DNA from: Ruminococcaceae bacterium UBA3323
GTDB lineage: Bacteria; Bacillota; Clostridia; Oscillospirales; Acutalibacteraceae
Length of the DNA stretch: 22,195 bases
Reading direction: 5' to 3'
Assembly: GCA_002361935.1 (NCBI GenBank)
Contig: DESD01000063.1
Location: forward strand, 1-22,195
The stretch's first letter is position 1. Each line of letters opens with the position of its first letter. Under the pieces are notes generated by a model that saw nothing but the letters and a program-made list of their open reading frames with translations, was not told the origin of the DNA and did no database searches. The position numbers and the translations under genes are program-made. This document shows, piece by piece, positions 1-6,292 of this stretch.

Positions 1-75
1 AAACAGCTCTGCAACCTCAAACTACAGCAATGTTGTCAGCGTTGCAAGAAAATAATGTAATAAAATAATATTAAA

Positions 76-122
76 AATGAAATGCACTCCAAAGGTCAGA
101 TTCTTTTGGGGTGCATTTCATT
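76..122 (+). terminator. Long hairpin downstream of an off-window gene
   Basis: Arms at 76-94 and 104-122 pair over about 18-19 bp (two G-U pairs) around a 9-nt loop. Read on the plus strand there is no T-run after the stem (AATGGTGAC follows). On the minus strand the stem is followed by five Ts, the complement of 73-77. It probably ends the gene lying left of the window, but the missing plus-strand U-tract makes a classic intrinsic terminator uncertain. Confidence 0.45.
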
Positions 123-171
123 AATGGTGACTGTTCTTTGTACAAAAAATATTAAAATTTTTTTAACAGTG

Positions 172-199
172 TTGACAAATGGAAAATAAAGGCTATAAT
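172..199 (+). promoter_or_regulatory. Sigma-A promoter of htpG
   Basis: A perfect -35 TTGACA (172-177) and a perfect -10 TATAAT (194-199) are separated by 16 bp. The predicted start falls at about 205-207, inside the CIRCE operator, so repressor binding there would block initiation. The leader to the htpG ATG is about 50 nt. Confidence 0.85.
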
Positions 200-200
200 A

Positions 201-235
201 AGAATTAGCACTCGCGATGCAAGAGTGCTAATTCT
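201..235 (+). promoter_or_regulatory. CIRCE operator (HrcA binding site)
   Basis: The canonical CIRCE halves TTAGCACTC (205-213) and GAGTGCTAA (223-231) flank a 9-nt spacer with no mismatch. The symmetry extends outward, so the full arms are 13 bp (201-213 and 223-235). In Firmicutes CIRCE is bound by HrcA, which represses heat-shock operons, usually groESL and hrcA-grpE-dnaKJ. Here it sits over the predicted htpG start site, making htpG a likely HrcA-regulated gene. hrcA is not in the window. Confidence 0.95.
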
Positions 236-255
236 TAAAATACAGGTGATTTTTT

Positions 256-2142
256 ATGAGAAAGAAACAATTTAAAGCAGAATCTAAAAAGCTCCTTGAT
301 ATGATGATTAATTCTATTTATACAAATAAGGAGATATTTATTCGTGAGCTTATTTCAAACGCTTCGGATGCGATTGACAAGCTGTATTTCAAATCCTTAA
401 CAGATGACAGTGTCGGTATGGCAAAGGGTGATTTTGAAATAACGGTTGATGCCGATAAGGATGCCCGCACAATTACAATCGCCGATAACGGTATCGGTAT
501 GACATCTGAAGAGCTTGAAGCAAATCTCGGCACAATTGCTAAATCCGGTTCCCTTAATTTCAAAAAGGATAACGAAGATGCAAAGAAAAATGATATTGAG
601 GTTATCGGTCAGTTCGGTGTCGGCTTTTATTCTTCTTTTATGGTTGCTTCAAAGGTAGAGGTTGTTTCCAGGGCTTTCGGTGCAGACACGGCTTATAAAT
701 GGACTTCTGAGGGCGCAGACGGCTACACGATTGAAGAATGTGATAAAGACAGTGCAGGCACTGTGATTACACTTTATATAAAAGAAGATACGGAAATTGA
801 TGATTTTTCCCAGTTCCTTGAGCCGTACAGATTATCCGAGCTTATTAAGAAATACAGTGATTATATCCGCTACCCGATTAAAATGGCTATGGTTCATTCC
901 GTTCCCGATGAGGAAAAAGAGGGCGAATATAAGGAAGAGGTTACGGTTGATACGCTCAATTCCATGATTCCGCTTTGGCGCAAGAATAAAAGCGAAATAA
1001 AAGAAGAGGAATACAATGAATTCTATAAAAATAAGTTTATGGATTATGAAAATCCGCTTTCTGTTATTCATTCAAAAACAGAGGGGCAGGCAACCTTTGA
1101 TGCATTGATTTACATCCCTTCAAAGCCGCCTTATGATTTTTATTCAAAGGAATATGAAAAAGGGCTTCAGCTTTATACAAACGGTGTTCTTATCATGGAT
1201 AAATGCGCTGATTTGGTTCCCGATTATTTCAGCTTTGTAAAGGGTATTGTTGATTCAGCTGATTTAAATCTGAATATCAGCCGAGAAATCCTTCAGCAGG
1301 ATTATCAGCTTAAATTAATTGCTAAGGCAATTGATAAAAAAATTAAAAATGAACTCAAAAAAATGCTGAATAATGACAGGGATAAGTATGAAAAATTCTT
1401 TGAAACCTTCGGTGTTCAGCTTAAATGGGGCATTTATGCCAATTACGGTATGGAAAAGGACGCTCTCAAAGACTTCATTCTCTTTAAATCTTCTAAGAAT
1501 AATAAATATGTAACGCTTAAAGAGTATGTTGAAGCCATGGCCGAAAATCAGGATAAAATTTACTATGCCTGCGGCGAAAGTGCTGAAAAAATTGCACTTC
1601 TTCCGCAAACAGAGGCTGTTCGGTCAAAGGGCTATGATGTGCTTTGCTTTACGGATGATGTTGATGAATTTGCAATTCAGATGCTTATGGAATATGACGG
1701 CAAAAAGTTTGCCAATATCTGTAAGGATGATCTGGATTTAAGCTCAGAGGAAGAAAAAAAGGCGCTTGACGAAAAGAATGAAGCTTCAAAGGATATGCTT
1801 GAAGAAATGAAAGGCTATCTTGACGATGAGGTTTCTGCCGTTAAATTTACCGATGCTATCGGAAATCACGCAGTCTGCCTTTCTGCCGAGGGCTTTGTAT
1901 CTCTTGAAATGGCAAAGGTTTTAAGCCAGATGCCCGGCGGAAATCAGGGAATGAAAGCACAGCTGGTTCTGGAAATCAATTCCTCCCATAAGGTTGCCGA
2001 AAAGCTTTATGATCTCTTTGCAAAGGATAAGGATAAATTAAAGGCATATACCAAAATTCTTTATAATCAGGCACGTCTTATCAGCGGCCTGCAGATTGAT
2101 AACCCAACTGAATTTGCCGATATGGTAACAGATTTAATGTGA
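256..2142 (+). CDS. htpG: Molecular chaperone HtpG (Hsp90)
   Basis: Cytosolic ATP-dependent Hsp90 chaperone that remodels near-native client proteins. At 628 aa it matches bacterial HtpG. The N-terminal GHKL ATPase shows E31 in the RELISNASDAIDKL box, DNGIGM (77-82), and the ATP-lid GQFGVGF (118-124). The middle domain carries LNISREILQQ, the conserved catalytic-loop stretch. The C-terminal third is the dimerisation region and lacks the eukaryotic MEEVD tail. The start is set by AGGTGA (244-249), 6 nt before the ATG. It is monocistronic as far as visible: a new promoter begins 8 nt after the stop and a terminator follows. Regulation is probably by HrcA through the CIRCE operator over the promoter. 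Confidence 0.98.
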   Translation: MRKKQFKAESKKLLDMMINSIYTNKEIFIRELISNASDAIDKLYFKSLTDDSVGMAKGDFEITVDADKDARTITIADNGIGMTSEELEANLGTIAKSGSLNFKKDNEDAKKNDIEVIGQFGVGFYSSFMVASKVEVVSRAFGADTAYKWTSEGADGYTIEECDKDSAGTVITLYIKEDTEIDDFSQFLEPYRLSELIKKYSDYIRYPIKMAMVHSVPDEEKEGEYKEEVTVDTLNSMIPLWRKNKSEIKEEEYNEFYKNKFMDYENPLSVIHSKTEGQATFDALIYIPSKPPYDFYSKEYEKGLQLYTNGVLIMDKCADLVPDYFSFVKGIVDSADLNLNISREILQQDYQLKLIAKAIDKKIKNELKKMLNNDRDKYEKFFETFGVQLKWGIYANYGMEKDALKDFILFKSSKNNKYVTLKEYVEAMAENQDKIYYACGESAEKIALLPQTEAVRSKGYDVLCFTDDVDEFAIQMLMEYDGKKFANICKDDLDLSSEEEKKALDEKNEASKDMLEEMKGYLDDEVSAVKFTDAIGNHAVCLSAEGFVSLEMAKVLSQMPGGNQGMKAQLVLEINSSHKVAEKLYDLFAKDKDKLKAYTKILYNQARLISGLQIDNPTEFADMVTDLM

Positions 2143-2150
2143 AAAATCAC

Positions 2151-2180
2151 TTGACTTTTTAATTTTTTCTGTGATAAAAT
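2151..2180 (+). promoter_or_regulatory. Promoter of the MATE/kinase operon
   Basis: TTGACT (2151-2156), an 18-bp spacer and TAAAAT (2175-2180), the latter with an extended -10 TG at 2172-2173. The predicted start at about 2187 coincides with the first leader hairpin. The promoter lies between the htpG stop and the terminator hairpin at 2202-2241. RNA made from it therefore meets that terminator before reaching the MATE gene. Confidence 0.65.
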
Positions 2181-2185
2181 ACATC

Positions 2186-2241
2186 TCGCAATTGAGTTGC
2201 GAAAGCGTAAGTCCGGATTGTTCCGTGCTTGCGCTTTTTTT
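2186..2241 (+). promoter_or_regulatory. Attenuator leader, candidate guanidine-IV (mepA) riboswitch
   Basis: Two adjacent hairpins precede the MATE gene. P1 is a perfect 6-bp stem, TCGCAA (2186-2191) with TTGCGA (2197-2202), loop TTGAG. The second is a terminator: 2202-2217 pairs with 2222-2237 over 16 positions with one mismatch and two G-U pairs, followed by seven Ts (2235-2241). TTGCG occurs both in P1 (2197-2201) and in the terminator right arm (2229-2233), so CGCAA at 2187-2191 could pair with either. That gives mutually exclusive folds. CAAT (2189-2192) could also pair with ATTG around the terminator loop (2217-2220). Known guanidine-IV riboswitches are short two-hairpin ON switches upstream of MATE pumps in Clostridia. 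The consensus was not checked, so that identity is inference; the attenuator reading is firmer. The same terminator would stop htpG read-through. Confidence 0.5.
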
Positions 2242-2265
2242 ATTTGGTTGGGAGGTTTTAGTTTG

Positions 2266-3648
2266 ATGAAAGAAAATTCAAAAAATAAAATGGCGCAGAT
2301 GCCTGTCGGCAGGCTTATGATTAATATGGGAATACCAATGATTCTTTCTATGATGCTGCAGGCTGTATATAATATTGTGGACAGTGCCTTTGTATCAAAT
2401 ATGGAAAGCAACGGCGAAGCAGCTCTGAATGCCTTAACACTCGCATTTCCCGTTCAGATGCTCATGGTAGCAGTCGGAATCGGAACGGGTGTGGGTACCA
2501 ACGCATTGCTTTCTAAATGCCTGGGTCAGGGAAACCGTGAAAAAGCCAGCAGGGTAACAGGAACAGCATTTTTCCTTTCATTTATCATTTATGCCGTCTT
2601 TCTCTTATTTGGGATTTTCGGCGTGAACGCTTATATTTCAAGCCAAACATCAAATCCTGTAATTCTTGATATGGCGGCTGATTATTTAAGAATATGTACA
2701 ATTATGTCTATGGGAATCGTTTTCTTTGCTATATTTGAAAAGCTTTTGCAGGCAACGGGAAAATCGTCTCTTTCAACAATTGCTCAGATAACAGGTGCAG
2801 TTATTAACATTATTTTAGACCCGATTTTAATTTACGGTCTTGGTTTTTTTCCTGAAATGGGTGTCCAAGGTGCGGCTTATGCAACGGTTATCGGTCAGCT
2901 TGCCTCATTTGCTGTCGGTCTGGTATTTCATCTGAAATTCAATAAAGAAATTACAAATGGGGTCAGATATTTAAAGCCAAGCATTAGAATTATAGGCGAA
3001 ATTTATGCAATCGGTCTGCCGGCTATTATAGCACAGGCGTTAATGTCGGTTATGACATACAGCCTGAATATCATTTACGGCAAAATCGGCGAAAATATGG
3101 TTACGGCATATGGCTTGTATTATAAAATTCAGCAGTTTGTGCTGTTTGCGGCATTCGGCATGAGAGATGCGATTACTCCGATTGTTTCGTTTAATCATGG
3201 TATGAAAAGTAAAAAGAGAATGACAGACGGAATAAAATATGGTATAATATATACGCTGATAATAATGCTTGCCGGCACCTTGCTTATAGAAGCACTGGCT
3301 AATCCGCTTGCTGCAGTATTCGGTCTTTCGGGTGAAACACAAAGCCTTTGCATCGGTGCAATCAGAATTGTATCCTTAAGCTTTGTCTTTGCGGGCTTGA
3401 ATATCGCACTGCAGGGTGTGTTTCAGGCGCTCAACGGCGGTATGGAATCCTTGGTTATTTCCGTTTTAAGGCAGTTTCTGTTTGTAATTCCCGTTGCGTG
3501 GGGTGCTGCACGGATAATCATTAAAACAGATGCTTATATTTGGCTTGAATGGGCTGTATTTCCCATTGCAGAGCTGTTAACGCTTTTTGTTGCCGCAGCC
3601 TTTACTATCAGATTATATAAAAAGAAAATCGCTTTTTTGGAGGGGTAA
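2266..3648 (+). CDS. MATE family multidrug efflux transporter (MepA/NorM-like)
   Basis: Integral membrane antiporter of the MATE family, exporting cationic drugs or toxic metabolites using Na+ or H+ gradients. The product is 460 aa with about twelve hydrophobic segments in two halves. Family-typical stretches include GIPMILSMMLQAVYNIVDSAFV near the N terminus, the QATGKSS loop, and DPILIYGLGFFPEMGVQGAAYAT in the middle. The start is ATG 2266 after GGGAGG (2250-2255). A longer reading from TTG 2197 would begin inside the leader hairpin and is rejected; TTG 2263 is a minor alternative. The stop is 2 nt before a kinase-like gene. Expression is probably set by the upstream attenuator. If that is a guanidine-IV switch, guanidinium or a related small cation would be the inducer. 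Substrate cannot be read from sequence. Confidence 0.93.
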   Translation: MKENSKNKMAQMPVGRLMINMGIPMILSMMLQAVYNIVDSAFVSNMESNGEAALNALTLAFPVQMLMVAVGIGTGVGTNALLSKCLGQGNREKASRVTGTAFFLSFIIYAVFLLFGIFGVNAYISSQTSNPVILDMAADYLRICTIMSMGIVFFAIFEKLLQATGKSSLSTIAQITGAVINIILDPILIYGLGFFPEMGVQGAAYATVIGQLASFAVGLVFHLKFNKEITNGVRYLKPSIRIIGEIYAIGLPAIIAQALMSVMTYSLNIIYGKIGENMVTAYGLYYKIQQFVLFAAFGMRDAITPIVSFNHGMKSKKRMTDGIKYGIIYTLIIMLAGTLLIEALANPLAAVFGLSGETQSLCIGAIRIVSLSFVFAGLNIALQGVFQALNGGMESLVISVLRQFLFVIPVAWGAARIIIKTDAYIWLEWAVFPIAELLTLFVAAAFTIRLYKKKIAFLEG

Positions 3649-3650
3649 AT

Positions 3651-4241
3651 ATGAAAAAAAGCATAATAACGATAAGTCGTGAATACGGCAGCGGCGGCAG
3701 AATGATAGGCAAAATGGTTGCTGAAAAGCTGGGGATTGCTTATTATGATAAAGAAATTATAGCCAGAGTTGCCGAAAAAACAGGATTTACCGAAGATTTT
3801 ATAGAGAAAAACGGGGAATATTCTCCGTCAAAAAGCATTTTTGCCTATTCCGTAATCGGCAGAGACAGATCGGGTACTTCTATGAATGATTACATTTTTT
3901 CTGTTCAAAGAAAGATTATTCTTGACATTGCCGGAAAAGGTCCGTGCGTTATTGTAGGCAGATGTGCCGATGATATTCTTTCCGATTATGAAAACTCTCT
4001 TCATGTTTTTGTTTATGGTGAAAGTAAAGATAAAATCAAAAAGATTATGGCTTCAAATGCCGTTTCCGAAAAGGAAGCACTGAAGCTGATGAAAATAACG
4101 GATAAAAAGCGAAGTATAAACTACAATTATTATACTGACAGGCAGTGGGGGAAAGCCCAGAATTATGATATTTGCCTCAACAGCAGTGCTTTCGGTTATG
4201 AAGCCTGTGCAGATATTATTGCTGAAATTGCCGAATCATAA
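3651..4241 (+). CDS. Cytidylate kinase-like family protein
   Basis: A 196-aa P-loop kinase-like protein. The N terminus, ITISREYGSGGRMIGK (about residues 6-21), followed by VAEKLGIAYYDKEII, is characteristic of the cytidylate kinase-like family (Pfam Cytidylate_kin2), common in Clostridia and distinct from housekeeping Cmk. The GREYGSGGR loop stands in for a textbook Walker A GxxxxGKS/T. IVGRCADDIL, an RxxxIL-type segment in the middle, also fits. Its phosphoryl acceptor is not established. The RBS (GGAGGGG, about 3639-3645) lies within the last MATE codons, 2 nt before the ATG's gap, so the two genes are co-transcribed and probably translationally coupled. A strong terminator follows directly. 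No functional link to efflux is evident. Confidence 0.85.
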   Translation: MKKSIITISREYGSGGRMIGKMVAEKLGIAYYDKEIIARVAEKTGFTEDFIEKNGEYSPSKSIFAYSVIGRDRSGTSMNDYIFSVQRKIILDIAGKGPCVIVGRCADDILSDYENSLHVFVYGESKDKIKKIMASNAVSEKEALKLMKITDKKRSINYNYYTDRQWGKAQNYDICLNSSAFGYEACADIIAEIAES

Positions 4242-4279
4242 AAAATAAAGGAGCCTGTTTCGGCTCCTTTATTTTTTTT
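4241..4279. terminator. Bidirectional intrinsic terminator
   Basis: Perfect 15-bp stem, 4241-4255 with 4262-4276, six-nt loop TGTTTC, GGAGCC/GGCTCC core, and a T-run to 4279. The A-run on the left arm gives a U-tract on the minus strand as well. It can therefore end both the MATE/kinase operon and the convergent XRE gene. Confidence 0.93.
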
Positions 4280-4280
4280 A

Positions 4281-4304
4281 TTATCTTACGAAATCGTAAG
4301 ATAA
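4281..4304. repeat. Perfect 11-bp inverted repeat
   Basis: TTATCTTACGA (4281-4291) and TCGTAAGATAA (4294-4304) are exact reverse complements around AA. The element sits immediately beside the bidirectional terminator, in the 3' region of the XRE transcript. A further GTAAGAT occurs nearby at about 4318-4324. It may be an extra 3' RNA hairpin or a protein site; sequence alone does not decide. Confidence 0.7.
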
Positions 4305-4358
4305 CTGTCACTCAAAAGTAAGATTAAAATGATACTATGATAACGATGAAAATTTTAC

Positions 4359-4562
4359 TTATCGTTTTTTGAATTCTTCGCCTTTAATCAAAAAGTCTAT
4401 TGATACATTAAAATAGTCAGACATTTTTATCAGCATATCAAGCGACGGCTCTCTTTTTCCGTTTTCATAATGTGATAATGCTTCTCGGCTTATATTAAGG
4501 TCAATAGCAACTTTTTGCTGGTTTAGATTCTTTTCTTTACGAATGATTTTTAATCCCTTCAA
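4359..4562 (-). CDS. XRE-family helix-turn-helix transcriptional regulator
   Basis: A 67-aa single-domain HTH_3/Cro-CI type DNA-binding protein. Residues about 4-60 hold the five-helix fold. The recognition part reads NLNQQKVAIDLNISREALSHYENGKREPS, and NVSIDFLI closes the domain as in many XRE proteins. There is no sensor or protease domain, so it may act as a simple dimeric repressor. The start is TTG at 4562, supported by AAGGGGTG (4571-4577) 8 nt upstream; no nearby ATG is better placed. It is divergent from the Dlt-like operon. Two palindromes in the gap, one covering its own -10, imply autoregulation and possible control of the neighbour. Confidence 0.9.
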   Translation of the reverse strand: MKGLKIIRKEKNLNQQKVAIDLNISREALSHYENGKREPSLDMLIKMSDYFNVSIDFLIKGEEFKKR

Positions 4563-4581
4563 AAAGCGTTCACCCCTTGAC

Positions 4582-4608
4582 TATATTGTAACAAACTGTT
4601 ACAATATA
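4582..4608. promoter_or_regulatory. Operator-like palindrome 1 (XRE autoregulatory site)
   Basis: Perfect 12-bp arms, TATATTGTAACA (4582-4593) and TGTTACAATATA (4597-4608), around AAC. The right arm contains the predicted minus-strand -10 of the XRE gene. The core matches palindrome 2, as expected for two sites of one dimeric regulator. Binding by the adjacent XRE protein is inferred. Confidence 0.75.
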
Positions 4609-4631
4609 ATTTGTTACATTATGTAACGCAA
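4603..4631 (-). promoter_or_regulatory. Predicted promoter of the XRE gene
   Basis: On the minus strand, TTGCGT (4631-4626) and TATATT (4608-4603) are spaced by 17 bp. Both elements touch the operator palindromes, which fits negative autoregulation. The -35 is imperfect. Confidence 0.5.
4613..4627. promoter_or_regulatory. Operator-like palindrome 2
   Basis: GTTACAT (4613-4619) and ATGTAAC (4621-4627) are perfect 7-bp arms around one T. It shares the GTTAC/GTAAC core of palindrome 1; the two centres lie 25 bp apart, between about two and two and a half helical turns. It lies between the -35 and -10 of the XRE promoter, about 70 bp upstream of the Dlt-like operon promoter. Confidence 0.65.
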
Positions 4632-4694
4632 ACAATTTATTTTTTCGGAAACAAAACTTTTATATTTCTTTATAATATCTTTATTTTTTCTTTG

Positions 4695-4723
4695 TTGACA
4701 TTTTTAGACTACTGCTGTATTAT
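4695..4723 (+). promoter_or_regulatory. Promoter of the Dlt-like operon
   Basis: Perfect -35 TTGACA (4695-4700), 17-bp spacer, -10 TATTAT (4718-4723). The start is predicted near 4730, giving a leader of about 54 nt. The operator palindromes lie 70-110 bp upstream, outside the core promoter, so any control by the XRE protein would act at a distance or from an upstream position. Confidence 0.8.
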
Positions 4724-4783
4724 GTATATCGAAAGCTGTATTAAGCAAAATAGTACAGTTAATGAATTTGATGAGGATAATTT

Positions 4784-6292
4784 ATGAAAAATGTTCTTGA
4801 ATATTTAGAATATAATTCGGCTGTTCACGCTGATAAAATTGCAGCGTCGGATTATGATGTAAGTGTAACTTATTCCGAACTTACGGATAAAGCTAAAAGA
4901 ATCGGCTCCGCTCTTTCAAAGCTTGGTGCAAAAAACAGGGCAATTTCGCTTTTTATGGAAAAAAACGTAATTTTGCTTTGTGCAATGCTTGCAACGGTTT
5001 ACAGCGGAAATTTTTATTCGGTTGTTGATCTTGAAATGCCGAATGACAGAAAAAATAAAATTTTTGAAACTTTAAAGCCGGCTGCGTTGTTAACAGATAA
5101 AGCCCATCTTGAAAAGGCAAAGGAAATTGCGTTTGACGGCGAGGTAATTCTTATTGAGGATGCCTGTCAGGCCGCAGTGGATGAGGACAGGCTTTCCGAA
5201 ATCAGAAAAGGGCAGATTGATACGGATCCGCTTTATGCAAACTTCACCTCGGGCTCAACAGGTGTGCCGAAGGGAATCGTTGTCTGCCACAGAAGCGTTA
5301 TGGATTTCATAAATGTGTTTACGGAAGCCTTTGATATAAACGGCAATGATATTATAGCCAATCAGGCTCCGTTTGATTTTGATGTATCTGTCAAGGATAT
5401 ATATTCCGCTTTAAAGGTGGGCGCTCATCTTGTTATTGTTCCGAGAAGGTTATTCTCTGCTCCCGTGGAGCTTATTGATTTCCTTTGTGAGAATAAAGTA
5501 ACTGTTATGACATGGGCTGTTTCTGCGCTTTGCCTTATCAGCACTCTGCACGGTCTTGATTACAAAACACCCGAAACGGTCAGAAAAATACTATTCAGCG
5601 GCGAGGTTATGCCGTATAAGCATCTGTTGAACTGGCAAAGTCATCTTCCGGATGCTGAACTTGTAAATCTTTACGGACCAACGGAAATTACCTGTAACTG
5701 CACATATCATATTCTGGATAAGAATCGTGATTATTCAGCAGGTATTCCAATCGGAAAGGCATTTGAAAATGAAGATGTTTTCCTGCTTGATGAAAACAAT
5801 CAGCTTGTAACCGAAACGGGCAGAGCGGGCGAAATCTGCGTAAGAGGAACGGCACTTGCCCTTGGCTATTATGCTGCACACGAACAAACGGCAAAAAGCT
5901 TTGTTCAGAATCCGTTAAACAATAACTATCCCGAGCTGATTTACAGAACAGGGGATTTGGCTGTTTATAATGAAAATCAGGAGCTTGTTTTCAGCGGCAG
6001 AAAGGATTTTCAGATTAAATATATGGGTCATCGTATTGAGCTTGAGGAAATTGAGCATGCAATGGCGGCCATAGACGGTGTTGAGCGTTGTGTCTGTATT
6101 TTTGATGAAAAGAAATCAAAGCTGAAGGGCTTTTATGTGGGCTCTATTGAAAAAGCGGAGCTTCATACCGTTATGAGAAATACTCTTCCTGTATTTATGG
6201 TTCCGGGTATGTTAAGGCAGGTTGACGAAATGCCGCTAACGAAAAACGGTAAAATAGACAGAAAGAAACTTCAGGAAATGGGGAGAAGGTAA
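4784..6292 (+). CDS. Amino-acid adenylation enzyme, DltA-like carrier-protein ligase
   Basis: Stand-alone ANL-superfamily adenylation enzyme of 502 aa (DltA proteins are about 500). It should activate an amino acid with ATP and load it onto the carrier protein encoded two genes downstream. Core motifs are in order: A3 FTSGSTGVPKG (154-164), A4 FDFDVSVKD (197-205), A5 NLYGPTE (295-301), A7 YRTGDL, A8 GRKDFQIKYMGHRIELEE and A10 PLTKNGKIDRK with the catalytic lysine K490. D200 aligns with the Asp that binds the substrate amino group in DltA, so an amino acid substrate is likely. The position corresponding, by my alignment from memory, to the Cys of the DltA FCGE motif (Cys269 in Bacillus cereus, linked to D-Ala selection) is Ser272. 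The start ATG follows GAGGA; the stop overlaps the next start by 1 nt. Confidence 0.9.
   Translation: MKNVLEYLEYNSAVHADKIAASDYDVSVTYSELTDKAKRIGSALSKLGAKNRAISLFMEKNVILLCAMLATVYSGNFYSVVDLEMPNDRKNKIFETLKPAALLTDKAHLEKAKEIAFDGEVILIEDACQAAVDEDRLSEIRKGQIDTDPLYANFTSGSTGVPKGIVVCHRSVMDFINVFTEAFDINGNDIIANQAPFDFDVSVKDIYSALKVGAHLVIVPRRLFSAPVELIDFLCENKVTVMTWAVSALCLISTLHGLDYKTPETVRKILFSGEVMPYKHLLNWQSHLPDAELVNLYGPTEITCNCTYHILDKNRDYSAGIPIGKAFENEDVFLLDENNQLVTETGRAGEICVRGTALALGYYAAHEQTAKSFVQNPLNNNYPELIYRTGDLAVYNENQELVFSGRKDFQIKYMGHRIELEEIEHAMAAIDGVERCVCIFDEKKSKLKGFYVGSIEKAELHTVMRNTLPVFMVPGMLRQVDEMPLTKNGKIDRKKLQEMGRR

Noticed and set aside
1..68. C-terminal fragment of an upstream gene
   Set aside because: All three plus-strand frames are open to a stop (53-55, 58-60 or 66-68) and codon use does not clearly favour one, so no partial CDS is called.
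832..1608. Several minus-strand frames inside htpG
   Set aside because: Phe/Ile-rich translations of the antisense of a well-defined coding gene; no promoters or RBSs.
2197..2265. Longer MATE start at TTG 2197
   Set aside because: It begins inside the leader hairpin, crosses a terminator, adds a non-family N terminus and has no RBS; ATG 2266 has GGGAGG.
4344..4375. AACGAT/ATCGTT hairpin followed by a T-run on the plus strand
   Set aside because: Short imperfect stem overlapping the XRE stop codon; the terminator at 4241-4279 already serves both directions.
4762..4800. 12-codon upstream ORF before the adenylation gene
   Set aside because: Out of frame, overlaps the gene start, and has no RBS.
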